Shown here: one piece after another, positions 25,514 to 34,680 of the stretch
Numbering within the stretch: the stretch's first letter is position 1
How the letters are laid out: the number at the start of each line of letters is the position of its first letter
Assembly (NCBI GenBank): GCA_028718445.1
Contig: JAQULY010000003.1
Coordinates: 1-35,088 of the forward strand
Source: Kiritimatiellia bacterium
GTDB taxonomy: Bacteria; Verrucomicrobiota; Kiritimatiellia; RFP12; JAAYLN01
Direction: 5' to 3'
DNA length: 35,088 nucleotides
Position numbers and translations under genes: made by a program
The notes under the pieces: model-generated
Seen by the model: only the letters and a program-made list of their open reading frames with translations
Told to the model about the DNA's origin: nothing
Database searches by the model: none

Positions 25514-28500
25514 GGCAGCGCCTCCGTTCCATCCAGGTCGACGGCGATCGTCGCGCGTCTTCCAGAAATCACATCCGTGGCGATAAACGTCCATCGGCCG
25601 GGGGCGTCGTCGAAGGCAAACGTCAGCGGAACCGTCTCCCTCTTGCCAGCCTGGAGTTTGAGCACCTTGCGAAAGGGATAAAAGGCGCTTCCGTCCGGTT
25701 GAATCGCCTCGAGCCGGATGACATGCAGGCCGCGTCTGCCCGTCGAGGCCCCCACGTCGATCTTCAAGGCGATGGTCTGCCCCTGCGCGAGCCGGGAGGC
25801 GTCCGAAGCCAGTTCGACGCCCGTGACGGAATAGGGCAGCAACGCATAGGCCCGGTGGCCGCGGCGGGGGATGTCGTCCTCCAACCGGGAAACCTTCCCC
25901 AAATACCGCTGTGAACGGATCTCGTAGACATGCAGGGGGGCGGGCAATGTCAGTTCGAAGGGTCGGCGGGAGCCGATGAAATCGCCGCTTCCGAGCTCGG
26001 CGACGCCGACAAGATAACCTTCCCCCATCCGGAACGGGCTGATCTCAAAACCTGGAGTCTCCTCCCCCTGACTGGCGCCGTGAAGGGCGACCGGGACGTT
26101 GGCAAGCGCCAGCGCCTGCTTGACAACGCCATGCCAGGCCCGCCAGAGTTCTCCGCCTTCAACGCGGTATCCGTTGTAGGCGGAGAAGGAGGCGTTCAGC
26201 AGAACGGCCGCGCCCTTGCCATGTCGATTGAGCAGCAGGGCCTGCGCGCCCTCCACCTCGCCGAAGGAACTGGCCGTGGTGGCCCGGATGCGCGGATCGG
26301 CCAGCACCTTGCCGAAGTCCAATGCAGGGCCGACGTCCGAGAGCGGCCTCCCCGACAGCGTGCCGCGAACCCGGCGTCTCTTTTCCGATGCATCCGTCGT
26401 GACGCCGAAAACATCGTCAAGCGCGGGCGCCTGGCGCAGGTTGCCATTCGGAAGCCGCCTGCCTGGATAAATGTCCGCGAGAACGACTCCGCCAGCCTGA
26501 ACGAATGTTCGAATGGATTGGGGTTCCTTCTCCGAGAGACTGTGAGAGCTTGGCAGGACCAGCAGTCTGACCGGCGCATCGACCGGCAGACCCGAGGCAA
26601 GTTCGTCGGAGGTGATGAAATCGGGATTGACTAGGTGATCCTGCAGGGCCGGAAGAAAGGCGCGCATGCCCTCGTATTCCGTGGAAATCGGTTGATCCGC
26701 CTTTTCCAATCTGTCGCAGATCGCCGAGGTTTCGCTGGCCAGCAGCGCAACGGGATCGAAAACCCGTTGCGCGGATGTGAACAACTCCCCAATCCCCGAG
26801 GACAGCTCCTCGATCACCTCCGCTTGATAGAGCGCGTGATGATCCGAGAGCCGGATGCCGCCCTGAATGCCCGGGCCGGGAGCCAGTATCCAGTAGTAGA
26901 TGCCATTTCCTCCTGCAAACAGCACCTCCCAGATTTGCGCCCGGCGTCCATGCATCCTGTTGGGCTTGCCTCCATAGGTGCCAAGGCATGAGCCAAAATC
27001 CCCGTCTTTGCGCATGCGGCCTCGCGCCACGCCCAGCTTGAGGGCGAGGTTGTCGTGATACGGGGCGAAATAATTGACGGCGTCCGCCACGGCGTAGAGG
27101 GAATCGCCGTAGAGGCCGGCATCGCTGCCGACGACAAGTTCGGGGTCTATGCCGCCGGCCGCTTCGTCGGCCCATTTCATGTACGTCGTCCATCGTTCGA
27201 TGAGAAAACGCCGAGCATCGATCCAGGGCGCCGTCGTCCCTTGGGAAAAGGCCGCTTTGATCGACGTCGGCGTGATGGCGCCCCAGGGATTTCTCGAAAG
27301 GGCGTCTCCCTGTTCCGACATGAAAGCCCGCGCGTCGGCCCGCGGGGCGTCGTTTCCCTTCCTTCCAAGTTCCTCGATCATCTCCGGCTCGATGGCGCCG
27401 AATTCCCGCATCGATCCAGGGGAAGGCGCCGCGTTCAGCTTCCAGGCCGTCGCGGTCTCGGCGATGCCGCCGTATTTCCGCCGCAGCCATTCGTGAAACG
27501 CAAGGATGGCGTATGGATCCGAGGGGAGCGTGTTACCGGATTCAGGCTGCTGGAACGCCTCGTTCCAGCCCCATGCCTTGAGCGTCTCCTCCAATCCCCC
27601 ATACTCGTCTGCCAGCCATTTGTGGAAACGCGCCGTCGTGTAGGCCCCGGGAGGAAGTTCTTCCGCAGCCCCCGAGTCATCTGTCAAATTGAAGCCGCGA
27701 AGTCCGTATCGCCGCAAGCTCGACGCCTGGAAGGCGCTCCCGGCGCGCAGCTCCTCCTGAACGGAAGGCTCCTCCCAATCGGAGATGTGGTCGCGCGTCC
27801 AGTCCCTTTGCGAGGGACTGACCATTTTCAGAAAGGGGTGCATCTGGATGTCGCTCCAGGCACAGGTCTCAGCCTGAATCGGATCGCCGGGAGAATAAGG
27901 GCGGTTTGCGAGAAAGCCCAGACGCCTGAGAAATTCCAGGCGGGCGGCCAGTTCCGGCCCCGGGAACCCATGGCCAAGCCCGTGCGTCAAGGTTCCGAGA
28001 ACGTGAAGTCCTCCGCGCTTCGACCGTGGCTGGGGCCGGATCTCGGTCACATGGCTTTGCGAGGCGATCCTCCCATGCGCGTCGACAAGCTCGGCATGCA
28101 GCGTCCAGATCGGCCCGTCAAGTCCACCCGAGGAGAAGTCATAGTGAACCTCGTCCGCACCCGAAGCGCCCTCCAGGCGCCCGACCTCCCGCCAATGGCG
28201 GTCGACCAGACGAATGCGGATGCGCGCGTCGGGGGGCATGTTGGGAACCGCGACGACGCCGGAGACGGCCGCGTCCCAATCGATTCCATCCGGGTGGTCC
28301 GATGCGATCCGGGGAGGGTCGACATGACGGTCGACGAACATGAATGAACTGCCCCAGTCGACCGTCCTGCCGCCTGCGTCCTCCACCCAGACGTCGAGAA
28401 AGCGGCGCCCGGCGTCCTTGAAGGCGATCCCCGGAACGGGGAGCCTTGTGTCGCCCCCGGCCAGATCCAGGACGATCTCGCCGCCATCGGATGCGCAGCC

Positions 28501-29478
28501 CCAGGTGTCCCGGATTTGCCACCGCAACGCGCCGGCGAATTTCCCGGAGGCGCTCAGGACGATCTCGGGTGCGCCGCCATCGCCCTTTCCACGCGGCTGG
28601 ATCTCGCCGATCCGGCAGGCGGGGACATGCCCCGAGGCCGCCAGGATCAGCTTGGCCACGAGACTGCAATGATAATCCGCCTCGACCCACATGTCCCGTG
28701 AAAGCGCAATGCTGGGAAGCAGGGTGCGGCACCACGCGTTGCGCGCCCAGTGCGATTGCGTATCACAAAAGACGACCCGCCCCTTCCCGAAATCGGCAAT
28801 CGACGTCTTGCCGTAGGCATACGGCTTGACGACGGGCGCATAATTCAAGTTGCCATGCCAATAATTGTACGTCAGATACACAGTTCTTTTCGAGGTTGTC
28901 CATTGCCGCAGCCCATCGCCGGGAATGCCGGGAACTTGAAGGGGAGCCTGATCGAGACCGAGGAACGACGGTGTCAGAATGGTTTCGGGATCGAACAGGT
29001 CGATGACCAGCAGGCCGGCGCCGTCCGCCTTGACGCGGCGGAGGATCTCGTACTTGACATCGTCCGGGATGCGCGCGGAGTTCACGCGGGAAAGCACGAA
29101 GCAATCAAACCTGGGGCGACTCGCGAGCGCTTGGGCGAATTTCTCCCGTCCTCCGGAGAACGCATAATCGGCGAGGATCACGGCGTCGATGGGGAACTCG
29201 AGGTTCAACGCATGGATCTTGTCCTCCGCAAAGTCGTTTGTGATGAACAGGACGGTGGGCTTCCGGCCGGCGAAGGCGGTCCGCACAAGCTGCAGTCGCC
29301 GCGGCCAGACCGTCTCCAGCCATTGGCATCCATCCGCGAGTCGCGGCCCGCCTTCGGTCGATTCCGGCGCATCGTAGCCCACGGGAAGACGGGGCGTGAG
29401 AAGGATCGGCTCCCCGCGTCCCAAACCGATGCAGAGGAATGAGCAGCAGACGATGATCGCGCGTCTTGCGAAGGTCAT
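25510..29478 (-). CDS. Large secreted GH42-like protein with degenerate active site
   Basis: I start at the ATG at 29478 (AGGAG 7 bases upstream), giving 1322 aa with signal peptide MTFARRAIIVCCSFLCIGLG. It is a paralogue of the 1204-aa protein of the left locus: both share FGKGR in the N-terminal domain, FLDVWVEDAGGRTVDWGS against FVDAWIRDGGNTVNWGS, the GATase-like LLVLPSSHSLS region and the C-terminal YLGKVS..LLPYSVTGVEL domain. In the barrel, NLTDDSG replaces SLGDENE and the four-cysteine cluster is missing, so GH42 chemistry is doubtful. A segment FHKWLADEYGGLEETLKAWG is repeated about 44 residues later as FHEWLRRKYGGIAETATAWK. Its stop overlaps the next start (ATGA). It may be a glycan-binding or altered-specificity enzyme. 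Confidence 0.72.
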   Translation of the reverse strand: MTFARRAIIVCCSFLCIGLGRGEPILLTPRLPVGYDAPESTEGGPRLADGCQWLETVWPRRLQLVRTAFAGRKPTVLFITNDFAEDKIHALNLEFPIDAVILADYAFSGGREKFAQALASRPRFDCFVLSRVNSARIPDDVKYEILRRVKADGAGLLVIDLFDPETILTPSFLGLDQAPLQVPGIPGDGLRQWTTSKRTVYLTYNYWHGNLNYAPVVKPYAYGKTSIADFGKGRVVFCDTQSHWARNAWCRTLLPSIALSRDMWVEADYHCSLVAKLILAASGHVPACRIGEIQPRGKGDGGAPEIVLSASGKFAGALRWQIRDTWGCASDGGEIVLDLAGGDTRLPVPGIAFKDAGRRFLDVWVEDAGGRTVDWGSSFMFVDRHVDPPRIASDHPDGIDWDAAVSGVVAVPNMPPDARIRIRLVDRHWREVGRLEGASGADEVHYDFSSGGLDGPIWTLHAELVDAHGRIASQSHVTEIRPQPRSKRGGLHVLGTLTHGLGHGFPGPELAARLEFLRRLGFLANRPYSPGDPIQAETCAWSDIQMHPFLKMVSPSQRDWTRDHISDWEEPSVQEELRAGSAFQASSLRRYGLRGFNLTDDSGAAEELPPGAYTTARFHKWLADEYGGLEETLKAWGWNEAFQQPESGNTLPSDPYAILAFHEWLRRKYGGIAETATAWKLNAAPSPGSMREFGAIEPEMIEELGRKGNDAPRADARAFMSEQGDALSRNPWGAITPTSIKAAFSQGTTAPWIDARRFLIERWTTYMKWADEAAGGIDPELVVGSDAGLYGDSLYAVADAVNYFAPYHDNLALKLGVARGRMRKDGDFGSCLGTYGGKPNRMHGRRAQIWEVLFAGGNGIYYWILAPGPGIQGGIRLSDHHALYQAEVIEELSSGIGELFTSAQRVFDPVALLASETSAICDRLEKADQPISTEYEGMRAFLPALQDHLVNPDFITSDELASGLPVDAPVRLLVLPSSHSLSEKEPQSIRTFVQAGGVVLADIYPGRRLPNGNLRQAPALDDVFGVTTDASEKRRRVRGTLSGRPLSDVGPALDFGKVLADPRIRATTASSFGEVEGAQALLLNRHGKGAAVLLNASFSAYNGYRVEGGELWRAWHGVVKQALALANVPVALHGASQGEETPGFEISPFRMGEGYLVGVAELGSGDFIGSRRPFELTLPAPLHVYEIRSQRYLGKVSRLEDDIPRRGHRAYALLPYSVTGVELASDASRLAQGQTIALKIDVGASTGRRGLHVIRLEAIQPDGSAFYPFRKVLKLQAGKRETVPLTFAFDDAPGRWTFIATDVISGRRATIAVDLDGTEALP

Positions 29479-29491
29479 GGAGCGGCTCCTG

Positions 29492-29539
29492 CTATGCATC
29501 CGCGAACCAGGCGTAGGGGTCGTCGTGTTTGTCGGTCAT
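29492..29539 (-). CDS. Possible 15-codon leader ORF
   Basis: In the 102-base gap between the DUF4838 gene and the second GH42-like gene, an ATG opens a 15-aa ORF, MTDKHDDPYAWFADA, ending 13 bases before the next gene's ATG. The ribosome site is weak (AGAAAAG). It may be a translational coupling leader, a gene remnant or chance. Confidence 0.25.
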   Translation of the reverse strand: MTDKHDDPYAWFADA

Positions 29540-29580
29540 TGCGTCTTTTCTGCTGGTTGTATCTGGATGGGTGCTACGGA

Positions 29581-32208
29581 TCATGGCGCGAGCCTGACTT
29601 CGCCGAGCCGGTCCACTTCGCGCACCGTGCAGTAGGAGACCCAGGTGTCGATGCCATAGGGGCCTTCGCCTGCGAGCTTAGAATTGCTGGTGCGCAGGAT
29701 GTTCATGTAGATCGTGTCGCCCGGCTTGATCGGCTGGTCCACCAGCGTCGCCAGGGGCCAGGAGAGCCGTGTGACCCAGCGCTTGCCGGTGGTATCGGCC
29801 ACGGCGCGGATGCCGGTCTCGTTCATGGGAACGTATTGCCGCCAGTTGATTTCACCGTAGGAAAGCGCCCTCGTCTTTCCGGTGATCCCCACGGCGTACT
29901 GCCGGAAGGGCTGGGCGCGTTGACGGGCGAAGAGCGGTTCCCAGATATCGGCGGGGAACACATCGGCTGTTTCGATGAGTTGCTCCTTGGCGACGTTCTC
30001 TTCCGTCAGTTCCAGGTAGAAGAACTCGCCGTCGTGGCAGGCCCGGCCGCGAAAGATCCGTTTCGAGGGCTCCTTGCCGCCGCGCGCATACCACTTGTCG
30101 CCAAGGTCGCCGGCCTTGTCCCAGGCGACTTTGGCGGGATCGCCATTTGCCGCCGGCACGCGCACGGCCGTGACGGACGGGATCGGCGTACGCATCCGCT
30201 CCACGTACGTTTGGCGCCCGGTCTGCATGTAGCTCCATACGCCCTTGTCCCACAGCTCCACCCGCTTGGCGCTTTCGCCCGCGGCCTTGCCGCGCGCTTC
30301 GTCCAACAAGGCGCCCAACTTCGCCATGGTCTCGGCATTCCCCATGTACTCCCAGGCGATGGCCACCGTGTAGCCGCCCCCGTAGGGCTTTCCTCCGACC
30401 TCGGGCAACACCGACGGATCCATGAAGCGGCTCTCAGCCAGGTCATACCAGGCGCGCATGGGTCTGGCGGCCGGTCCGTAGGCGGCGAAGTAGTCGCCGA
30501 GCAGCGCGTCCACGTCCAGCGTCGGGTCGTCCATGAGCTTGTACGTCAGGTAGTTCTCCACCTCGCCGTTGAAACCGCAGTGGAAGATGCCCTGGACTCC
30601 GAGCTTGTGGAAGTAGTCGAACTGCCGTTTGATCTCATGTGCGAAGAAGCCTGGGAAGCAGTGGAACCTGCCGTTATTGGCGGTTTCCAGCGGAAACGTG
30701 TTGTAAAGCCACAGGTACATGGGGACGTCGGGTTGCTTGTCCCGCCACTCCTGAAGCCGCGCGAGCTGCTTCGCCAACCCCTGCCTCCCCGCGCCGCCCG
30801 AGCGGTTGGCGGAAACGCAGAAATGCACCACCACGTTGCTTTCCAGGCCAAATCCCGCGGGCAGTCCCTCGTGGGTCATGTAGGCCAGTGTGGAGATGAA
30901 CTTGCCGGGATGCGTCTTCGCAACCTCCTTTGCCACGGCGTTGACGAAGCGGAACCAGTAGGTGCTGTGCTGGCTCCTCTCGGATTCGCGCGCCGGTTCG
31001 TAATGTGGCGCGCAGATCGCGCAGCGGCAGAACGAGGCGTTGTCCATGGGCTCCAGGGCGAAGAAGTCCTTTCCCCATCGCCGTCCGCCGACATCGAAGT
31101 AGTGGCGGGCGTCCTGGACCACCTGGGCGATCGTGGCGGGGTTCCCGTAGCAGAGCTGCGGGGGCTCGGCCTCCCCATAGCCCTGTGCGAAGTATTCGGG
31201 GCGGTAGCTCTCGAACCCCTTCCGGTCCTTGTGGAAGAAACGGTCATAGTAGTTGTAGAAGGAATGGTTGCACTGGCGATCGTCGCCGCCCGCCTTCATG
31301 TGGTACTGGAACAGGAGATTCTGCGCGCGCAACGCCGACTTGAAACGCGCGTCGGGATAGACCGCTTTCAGCAGCGGATAGGCCGCCGCCATGTAGGCCT
31401 CGGCCTGCTCGGTCTTCCCGCGCCAGAGGCCGCCGCCATACTGATAGTCCGCGGCATCGCCATGTCCCCGCCCGTTTCCCGAACTTCCCGCCGCAAGCCC
31501 GCCCCGGAACGCCATGAAGGGGCGCCGCCGGATCTCCTCGCCCTTGACCGTCAGGGTCGCGGTGCGCGGACTGAGCGTGCCGAAGTCGGTGGGATTGATC
31601 CAGCGCACGCCGCAGTACTTCTCCAGTAAGTCGTAGACGGCGTGCATCGTGCCCTGCGTCTCGTACAAGGACACCCAGGTGTCGCTGGCGTTGGGGTTGG
31701 TCAGGTAGTCGTAGTCCACCGGCCCCCGGTCGTCCTTGTCGCGACCCATGAGCACAAGCGTGTCGGGCAGGAACCGGATCAGGTACCCCTGCGGTGCGAA
31801 ACCGTCGTTCGCGAGCCCCAGCGCGCGCGTGGCGCCGCTCTCGCCGACCAGGATGCGAACGCCGGGAACGGTCGCGTCCTCGGCGACGATCGGCAGCGTG
31901 GCACTCGTCATCAACCGCACATGGTGCTGAAGCTCGAATGCCGCCAACTGCGCCGCGCGCGTCGGCTGCGTCGCCAGCACGATAGCCGCCGCCGTGGCAC
32001 CGTCCTTGACCAACGTCAGATCCAGCGGCGCGGCGCTGGCAAGTCCGACGTCCATCACCAGAAGCGAGCCCGCCATGGCCGCTCCCACGCGCAAGCCCGT
32101 TCGTCCGTGTATGCTTGTCATATCGTCCCGCCGATCCAGAAGCTCCTGTAGAACGGGAGCCGCGTCCCGGGCGCCGTCCGCGACCTCGGCCAACAAAGAA
32201 TGGTCCAT
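29581..32208 (-). CDS. DUF4838 glycoside-hydrolase-like protein with C-terminal CBM9-like domain
   Basis: I chose the ATG at 32208 because AGGAGG lies 5 bases upstream (875 aa). An ATG at 32121 would place the signal sequence (GLRVGAAMAGSLLVMDVGLASA) at the usual distance from the N-terminus. Residues about 60-140 resemble the N-terminal domain of alpha-glucuronidases (AAFELQHHVRLMTSATLPIV). The DUF4838 domain (about 190-480) has PPQLCYGNP, a cysteine cluster CRCAIC (394, 396, 399) and FVNAVAKEVAKTHPGKFISTLAY. About 640-875 is a CBM9-like sandwich ending DTWVSYCTVREVDRLGEV. DUF4838 proteins accompany glycan-degrading genes; the reaction is unknown. It lies 40 bases after the PATRR gene. Confidence 0.82.
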   Translation of the reverse strand: MDHSLLAEVADGARDAAPVLQELLDRRDDMTSIHGRTGLRVGAAMAGSLLVMDVGLASAAPLDLTLVKDGATAAAIVLATQPTRAAQLAAFELQHHVRLMTSATLPIVAEDATVPGVRILVGESGATRALGLANDGFAPQGYLIRFLPDTLVLMGRDKDDRGPVDYDYLTNPNASDTWVSLYETQGTMHAVYDLLEKYCGVRWINPTDFGTLSPRTATLTVKGEEIRRRPFMAFRGGLAAGSSGNGRGHGDAADYQYGGGLWRGKTEQAEAYMAAAYPLLKAVYPDARFKSALRAQNLLFQYHMKAGGDDRQCNHSFYNYYDRFFHKDRKGFESYRPEYFAQGYGEAEPPQLCYGNPATIAQVVQDARHYFDVGGRRWGKDFFALEPMDNASFCRCAICAPHYEPARESERSQHSTYWFRFVNAVAKEVAKTHPGKFISTLAYMTHEGLPAGFGLESNVVVHFCVSANRSGGAGRQGLAKQLARLQEWRDKQPDVPMYLWLYNTFPLETANNGRFHCFPGFFAHEIKRQFDYFHKLGVQGIFHCGFNGEVENYLTYKLMDDPTLDVDALLGDYFAAYGPAARPMRAWYDLAESRFMDPSVLPEVGGKPYGGGYTVAIAWEYMGNAETMAKLGALLDEARGKAAGESAKRVELWDKGVWSYMQTGRQTYVERMRTPIPSVTAVRVPAANGDPAKVAWDKAGDLGDKWYARGGKEPSKRIFRGRACHDGEFFYLELTEENVAKEQLIETADVFPADIWEPLFARQRAQPFRQYAVGITGKTRALSYGEINWRQYVPMNETGIRAVADTTGKRWVTRLSWPLATLVDQPIKPGDTIYMNILRTSNSKLAGEGPYGIDTWVSYCTVREVDRLGEVRLAP

Positions 32209-32248
32209 GCTACCCTCCTGTCGTATCACGGTATGCGACTCGGGCTAA

Positions 32249-33514
32249 TCACCGGACGACGATCGCCAGTCCAGGGGCAGGATCCCCGTTTTGCGGAAGA
32301 AGGGAACCGGTCCCTTCCAAATAGGCGCCGAGGTTAGATGGCGTGTATAATTTCCCTTTAACCTGCAACTCGCCGTTCACATAAAGTGTCCCGACAACCA
32401 GCGGCGCGCCCGTGAAATCGAGCTTCAGCTTGGTGCCCGGAACGAGCCGAACGGCTGTCGCATCGGAAAGCGCCTCGCGATGGGTCACGCTGAGAATCCC
32501 CTCCTCGACAACCGTCGCCCCGCTGAACGTGTTGGTTCCGGAAAGCGTCAGCGTGCCCGCCCCACGTTTCGTCAGACCGCGGGCGGCGCCGCCTTCAGCA
32601 ATCGCGCTGCTGACTGAAAGATCGTGCTGGACGTTCCAGACCGAGTTCGCGAAGAGCTTGAGATTGGTCAGCGCGATGGCGTAGGTGCCGGTTGATCCCT
32701 CCGTGGTCACGCCCCCGCCTCCCAGCGCGAGACTTCCTCCGCCGTCGTTCAACGTGAAATCCCCCGCGCGGTTGATCGTCATGCCATACCAGACCAGGTC
32801 GCCATCGATGGTGGCGGCGTCTCCGCCGCTGCCAAAGGCGCCCCCGTCCGTACCGTCATTGAGCGGACTCAATCCGTTCAACCAGTTGTTCGTTAAGCCG
32901 ACGGATAGATTGGTTCCGCCTACCCCGGTCCAGACGGCGTAATCGCGGACGATGGACACGTCGTCAACCAAGAATACGGATGGGTTCGAATAACTGTCCT
33001 GTTTAACGGACAGCCAGAAGACGCGTGTTACGTAATTTCCCGTGAGAAACGTCCGCTTCCGGCTTTCCCAGCCATTCCCCCAGGGCCAATAGTATGCTGC
33101 ATAAGCGCCTAGGCCGGGGCTGCGCCACTCGCTCTGCATCAGCGGGTTTTCTGCATTGGGAATGCTGCAGGAGCGATTGAACATCCAGGAAACCGTGTAG
33201 TAGCGATTTGATGTCGTGGGGACTTCGTACCAGATGGCGGTCCAGACGGAAATCGAGGAGTTGAGCTGGAAGCAGTTGGTTCCCGCATACGGATTCAAGG
33301 TGTTTCGCACGTGAGATCCGCGCCCTGCATTCCCATCGCGCGCCCAGCCCGTCGGCATGTTCGCCTGTGCATAATAGGGCGTGTCGGCCGCGGCGTTGGT
33401 CCAGTTCTCGAAACCGGGATCCACGACCAGATTGCTTTGGCCCGGGGCGGGGAGATGCAGCAGGCATCCCACGCTGACGACGACGAGTGACAATGCGATC
33501 GGTTTGCTGTTCAT
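32249..33514 (-). CDS. Secreted PATRR (autotransporter-associated beta-strand repeat) protein with CBM-like domain
   Basis: The ATG at 33514 (GAGG upstream) gives 421 aa; the track start at 34036 reads back through the regulator. A signal peptide (MNSKPIALSLVVVSVGCLLHL) leads to a jelly-roll domain (about 25-190) opening NLVVDPGFENW and closing FLVDDVSIVRD. From about 195 a beta-solenoid region follows, with the PATRR signature LTKRGAGTLTLSGTNTFSGATVVEEG and a terminal VGTLYVNGELQVKGKLY. No PEP-CTERM or other anchor is visible; the protein ends GLAIVVR. Such proteins are secreted or surface-attached, probably holding glycan near the cell. First structural gene of the right-hand operon, 77 bases after the regulator. 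Confidence 0.78.
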   Translation of the reverse strand: MNSKPIALSLVVVSVGCLLHLPAPGQSNLVVDPGFENWTNAAADTPYYAQANMPTGWARDGNAGRGSHVRNTLNPYAGTNCFQLNSSISVWTAIWYEVPTTSNRYYTVSWMFNRSCSIPNAENPLMQSEWRSPGLGAYAAYYWPWGNGWESRKRTFLTGNYVTRVFWLSVKQDSYSNPSVFLVDDVSIVRDYAVWTGVGGTNLSVGLTNNWLNGLSPLNDGTDGGAFGSGGDAATIDGDLVWYGMTINRAGDFTLNDGGGSLALGGGGVTTEGSTGTYAIALTNLKLFANSVWNVQHDLSVSSAIAEGGAARGLTKRGAGTLTLSGTNTFSGATVVEEGILSVTHREALSDATAVRLVPGTKLKLDFTGAPLVVGTLYVNGELQVKGKLYTPSNLGAYLEGTGSLLPQNGDPAPGLAIVVR

Positions 33515-33561
33515 CCTTGACCTCACTTCTTGTCTGTGTGTGTTGACTGTGGCGTTCACGA

Positions 33562-33585
33562 AAACAGCCGAAAGCGTTTCTGTTT
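33562..33585. promoter_or_regulatory. Candidate operator before the PATRR operon
   Basis: Between regulator and PATRR gene, AAACAG (33562-33567) and CTGTTT (33580-33585) form a perfect inverted repeat spaced by 12 bases. Inside it GAAAGCGTTTC (33570-33580) resembles LacI-family operators. The regulator here has a LacI-like sensor but a GntR DNA-binding domain, so which protein binds is open. Confidence 0.4.
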
Positions 33586-33591
33586 CCTGTC

Positions 33592-34680
33592 TTAGTCTGG
33601 AGCTAAGCGGGGGGCGATGCGTTCGACCCGAGGCGGAAGCGCGGGATTGCGAAGACGTTCCATGAAAACCGCCACGCCGGCTTGAGCCAACGCGAGGATG
33701 TCGACCTCGAACCGGAGAACGGGGATCGAGAAGACCAAGGGATTCTGGACATGTGTCAGCACAGCGACCCTGGGGCGGTATTCTCCCGCATCCCGGATGT
33801 GCTGCGTGAATCCCGCTCCGATGTAGTCGTCGAACACAATGAAGCCATCGGGACGCCGATGCGCCGGGAGGCGAAGCACCCTCTTGGCCAAGGCACGCCC
33901 ACCCCGCAGAAAAAAGTCGCTGTCCAGCTCGGTGCTTGAACGATCCAGGGAGACGGACAGAGGTGCCTCGTCTTCGGTTTGCAGAAGAAAGTCCTGTGTC
34001 GCGTTTCCTTTTTGGAGCCTGGCAACCTGCCTGCATCCGCGGGCGCGCAACGTTTTCCCGGCCTCGTCCCGCATGGCGTCCATGTCGATCACGGCGCTAT
34101 TTCTCGGCCTCCAGAAAAAGACACTCAAAGGCATACCCGGGGCGACGTCGTCCCAGCCCTTCGGATCGAATTCGCCCAGACTGATCGCGCCGTCAAGTGT
34201 TCCCTTCTTGGCGTCGGCTACGCAGTCCGGATAATCCTCCGCGATGCGACCAGTTTGCCTATGGTGAAAATAGATCCGCGGCAGGCAACCCGCTTGAGTC
34301 AATTCATATTGGATGTAGGCGACAAGCAGACTCTCAAACGGGCATGCCGCGTGCATGTCCCTGATATTTTCAAGGATGGCGATCCGCCACAGAGATCCCG
34401 TGTAGGCGTTGGGGTTCAGCACGAACACGCCGCTTCTGAGACGACGCTCCAGGGCGCCTTCCTCCGCCAACCGGTCCAGCGCCGGCATGAGCGCGTTGTT
34501 GCTCATCCCCAGCGTTGCGGCAAGCCTGCGCAGCGGGGGCAGCCGTTCGCCGGGCTGCATGTCCCGCACCCAGATTGTGCGCAAAATGGCTTTGCAGGCG
34601 CGTTCCACCTGGGTAGTTCCCGCGTTGCGCCCCGAAAAAATATGAGCTGAATCTGCTCTCATCAATGAGAACAGTACCAT
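33592..34680 (-). CDS. GntR-type regulator with LacI-like sugar-sensing domain
   Basis: A 362-aa regulator. Residues about 22-90 form a GntR winged helix (RACKAILRTIWVRDMQPGERLPPLRRLAATLGMSNNALMPALDRL, part quoted). Residues about 98-350 resemble a LacI/periplasmic-binding sensor (DGAISLGEFDPKGW, RPDGFIVFDDYIGAGFTQHI, NPLVFSIPVLRFEVDILALAQAGVAVFMERL). It precedes the PATRR/DUF4838/GH42-like operon in the same direction and probably controls it. The start is uncertain: the ATG at 34680 has GGAG nearby but lies within a strong promoter (TTGACA-N17-TACTGT), whereas the ATG at 34662 would sit almost at the transcription start. Effector unknown. Confidence 0.83.
   Translation of the reverse strand: MVLFSLMRADSAHIFSGRNAGTTQVERACKAILRTIWVRDMQPGERLPPLRRLAATLGMSNNALMPALDRLAEEGALERRLRSGVFVLNPNAYTGSLWRIAILENIRDMHAACPFESLLVAYIQYELTQAGCLPRIYFHHRQTGRIAEDYPDCVADAKKGTLDGAISLGEFDPKGWDDVAPGMPLSVFFWRPRNSAVIDMDAMRDEAGKTLRARGCRQVARLQKGNATQDFLLQTEDEAPLSVSLDRSSTELDSDFFLRGGRALAKRVLRLPAHRRPDGFIVFDDYIGAGFTQHIRDAGEYRPRVAVLTHVQNPLVFSIPVLRFEVDILALAQAGVAVFMERLRNPALPPRVERIAPRLAPD
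34657..34670. promoter_or_regulatory. Palindrome TCTCATcaATGAGA at the regulator start
   Basis: A perfect inverted repeat with 6-bp arms and a 2-bp centre, overlapping the predicted transcription start and the second ATG of the GntR-type gene. This is the position expected for an autorepression operator. Confidence 0.45.

Noticed and set aside
29494-31629. 711-aa plus-strand ORF
   Set aside because: Shadow of the DUF4838 gene; no recognisable domain.
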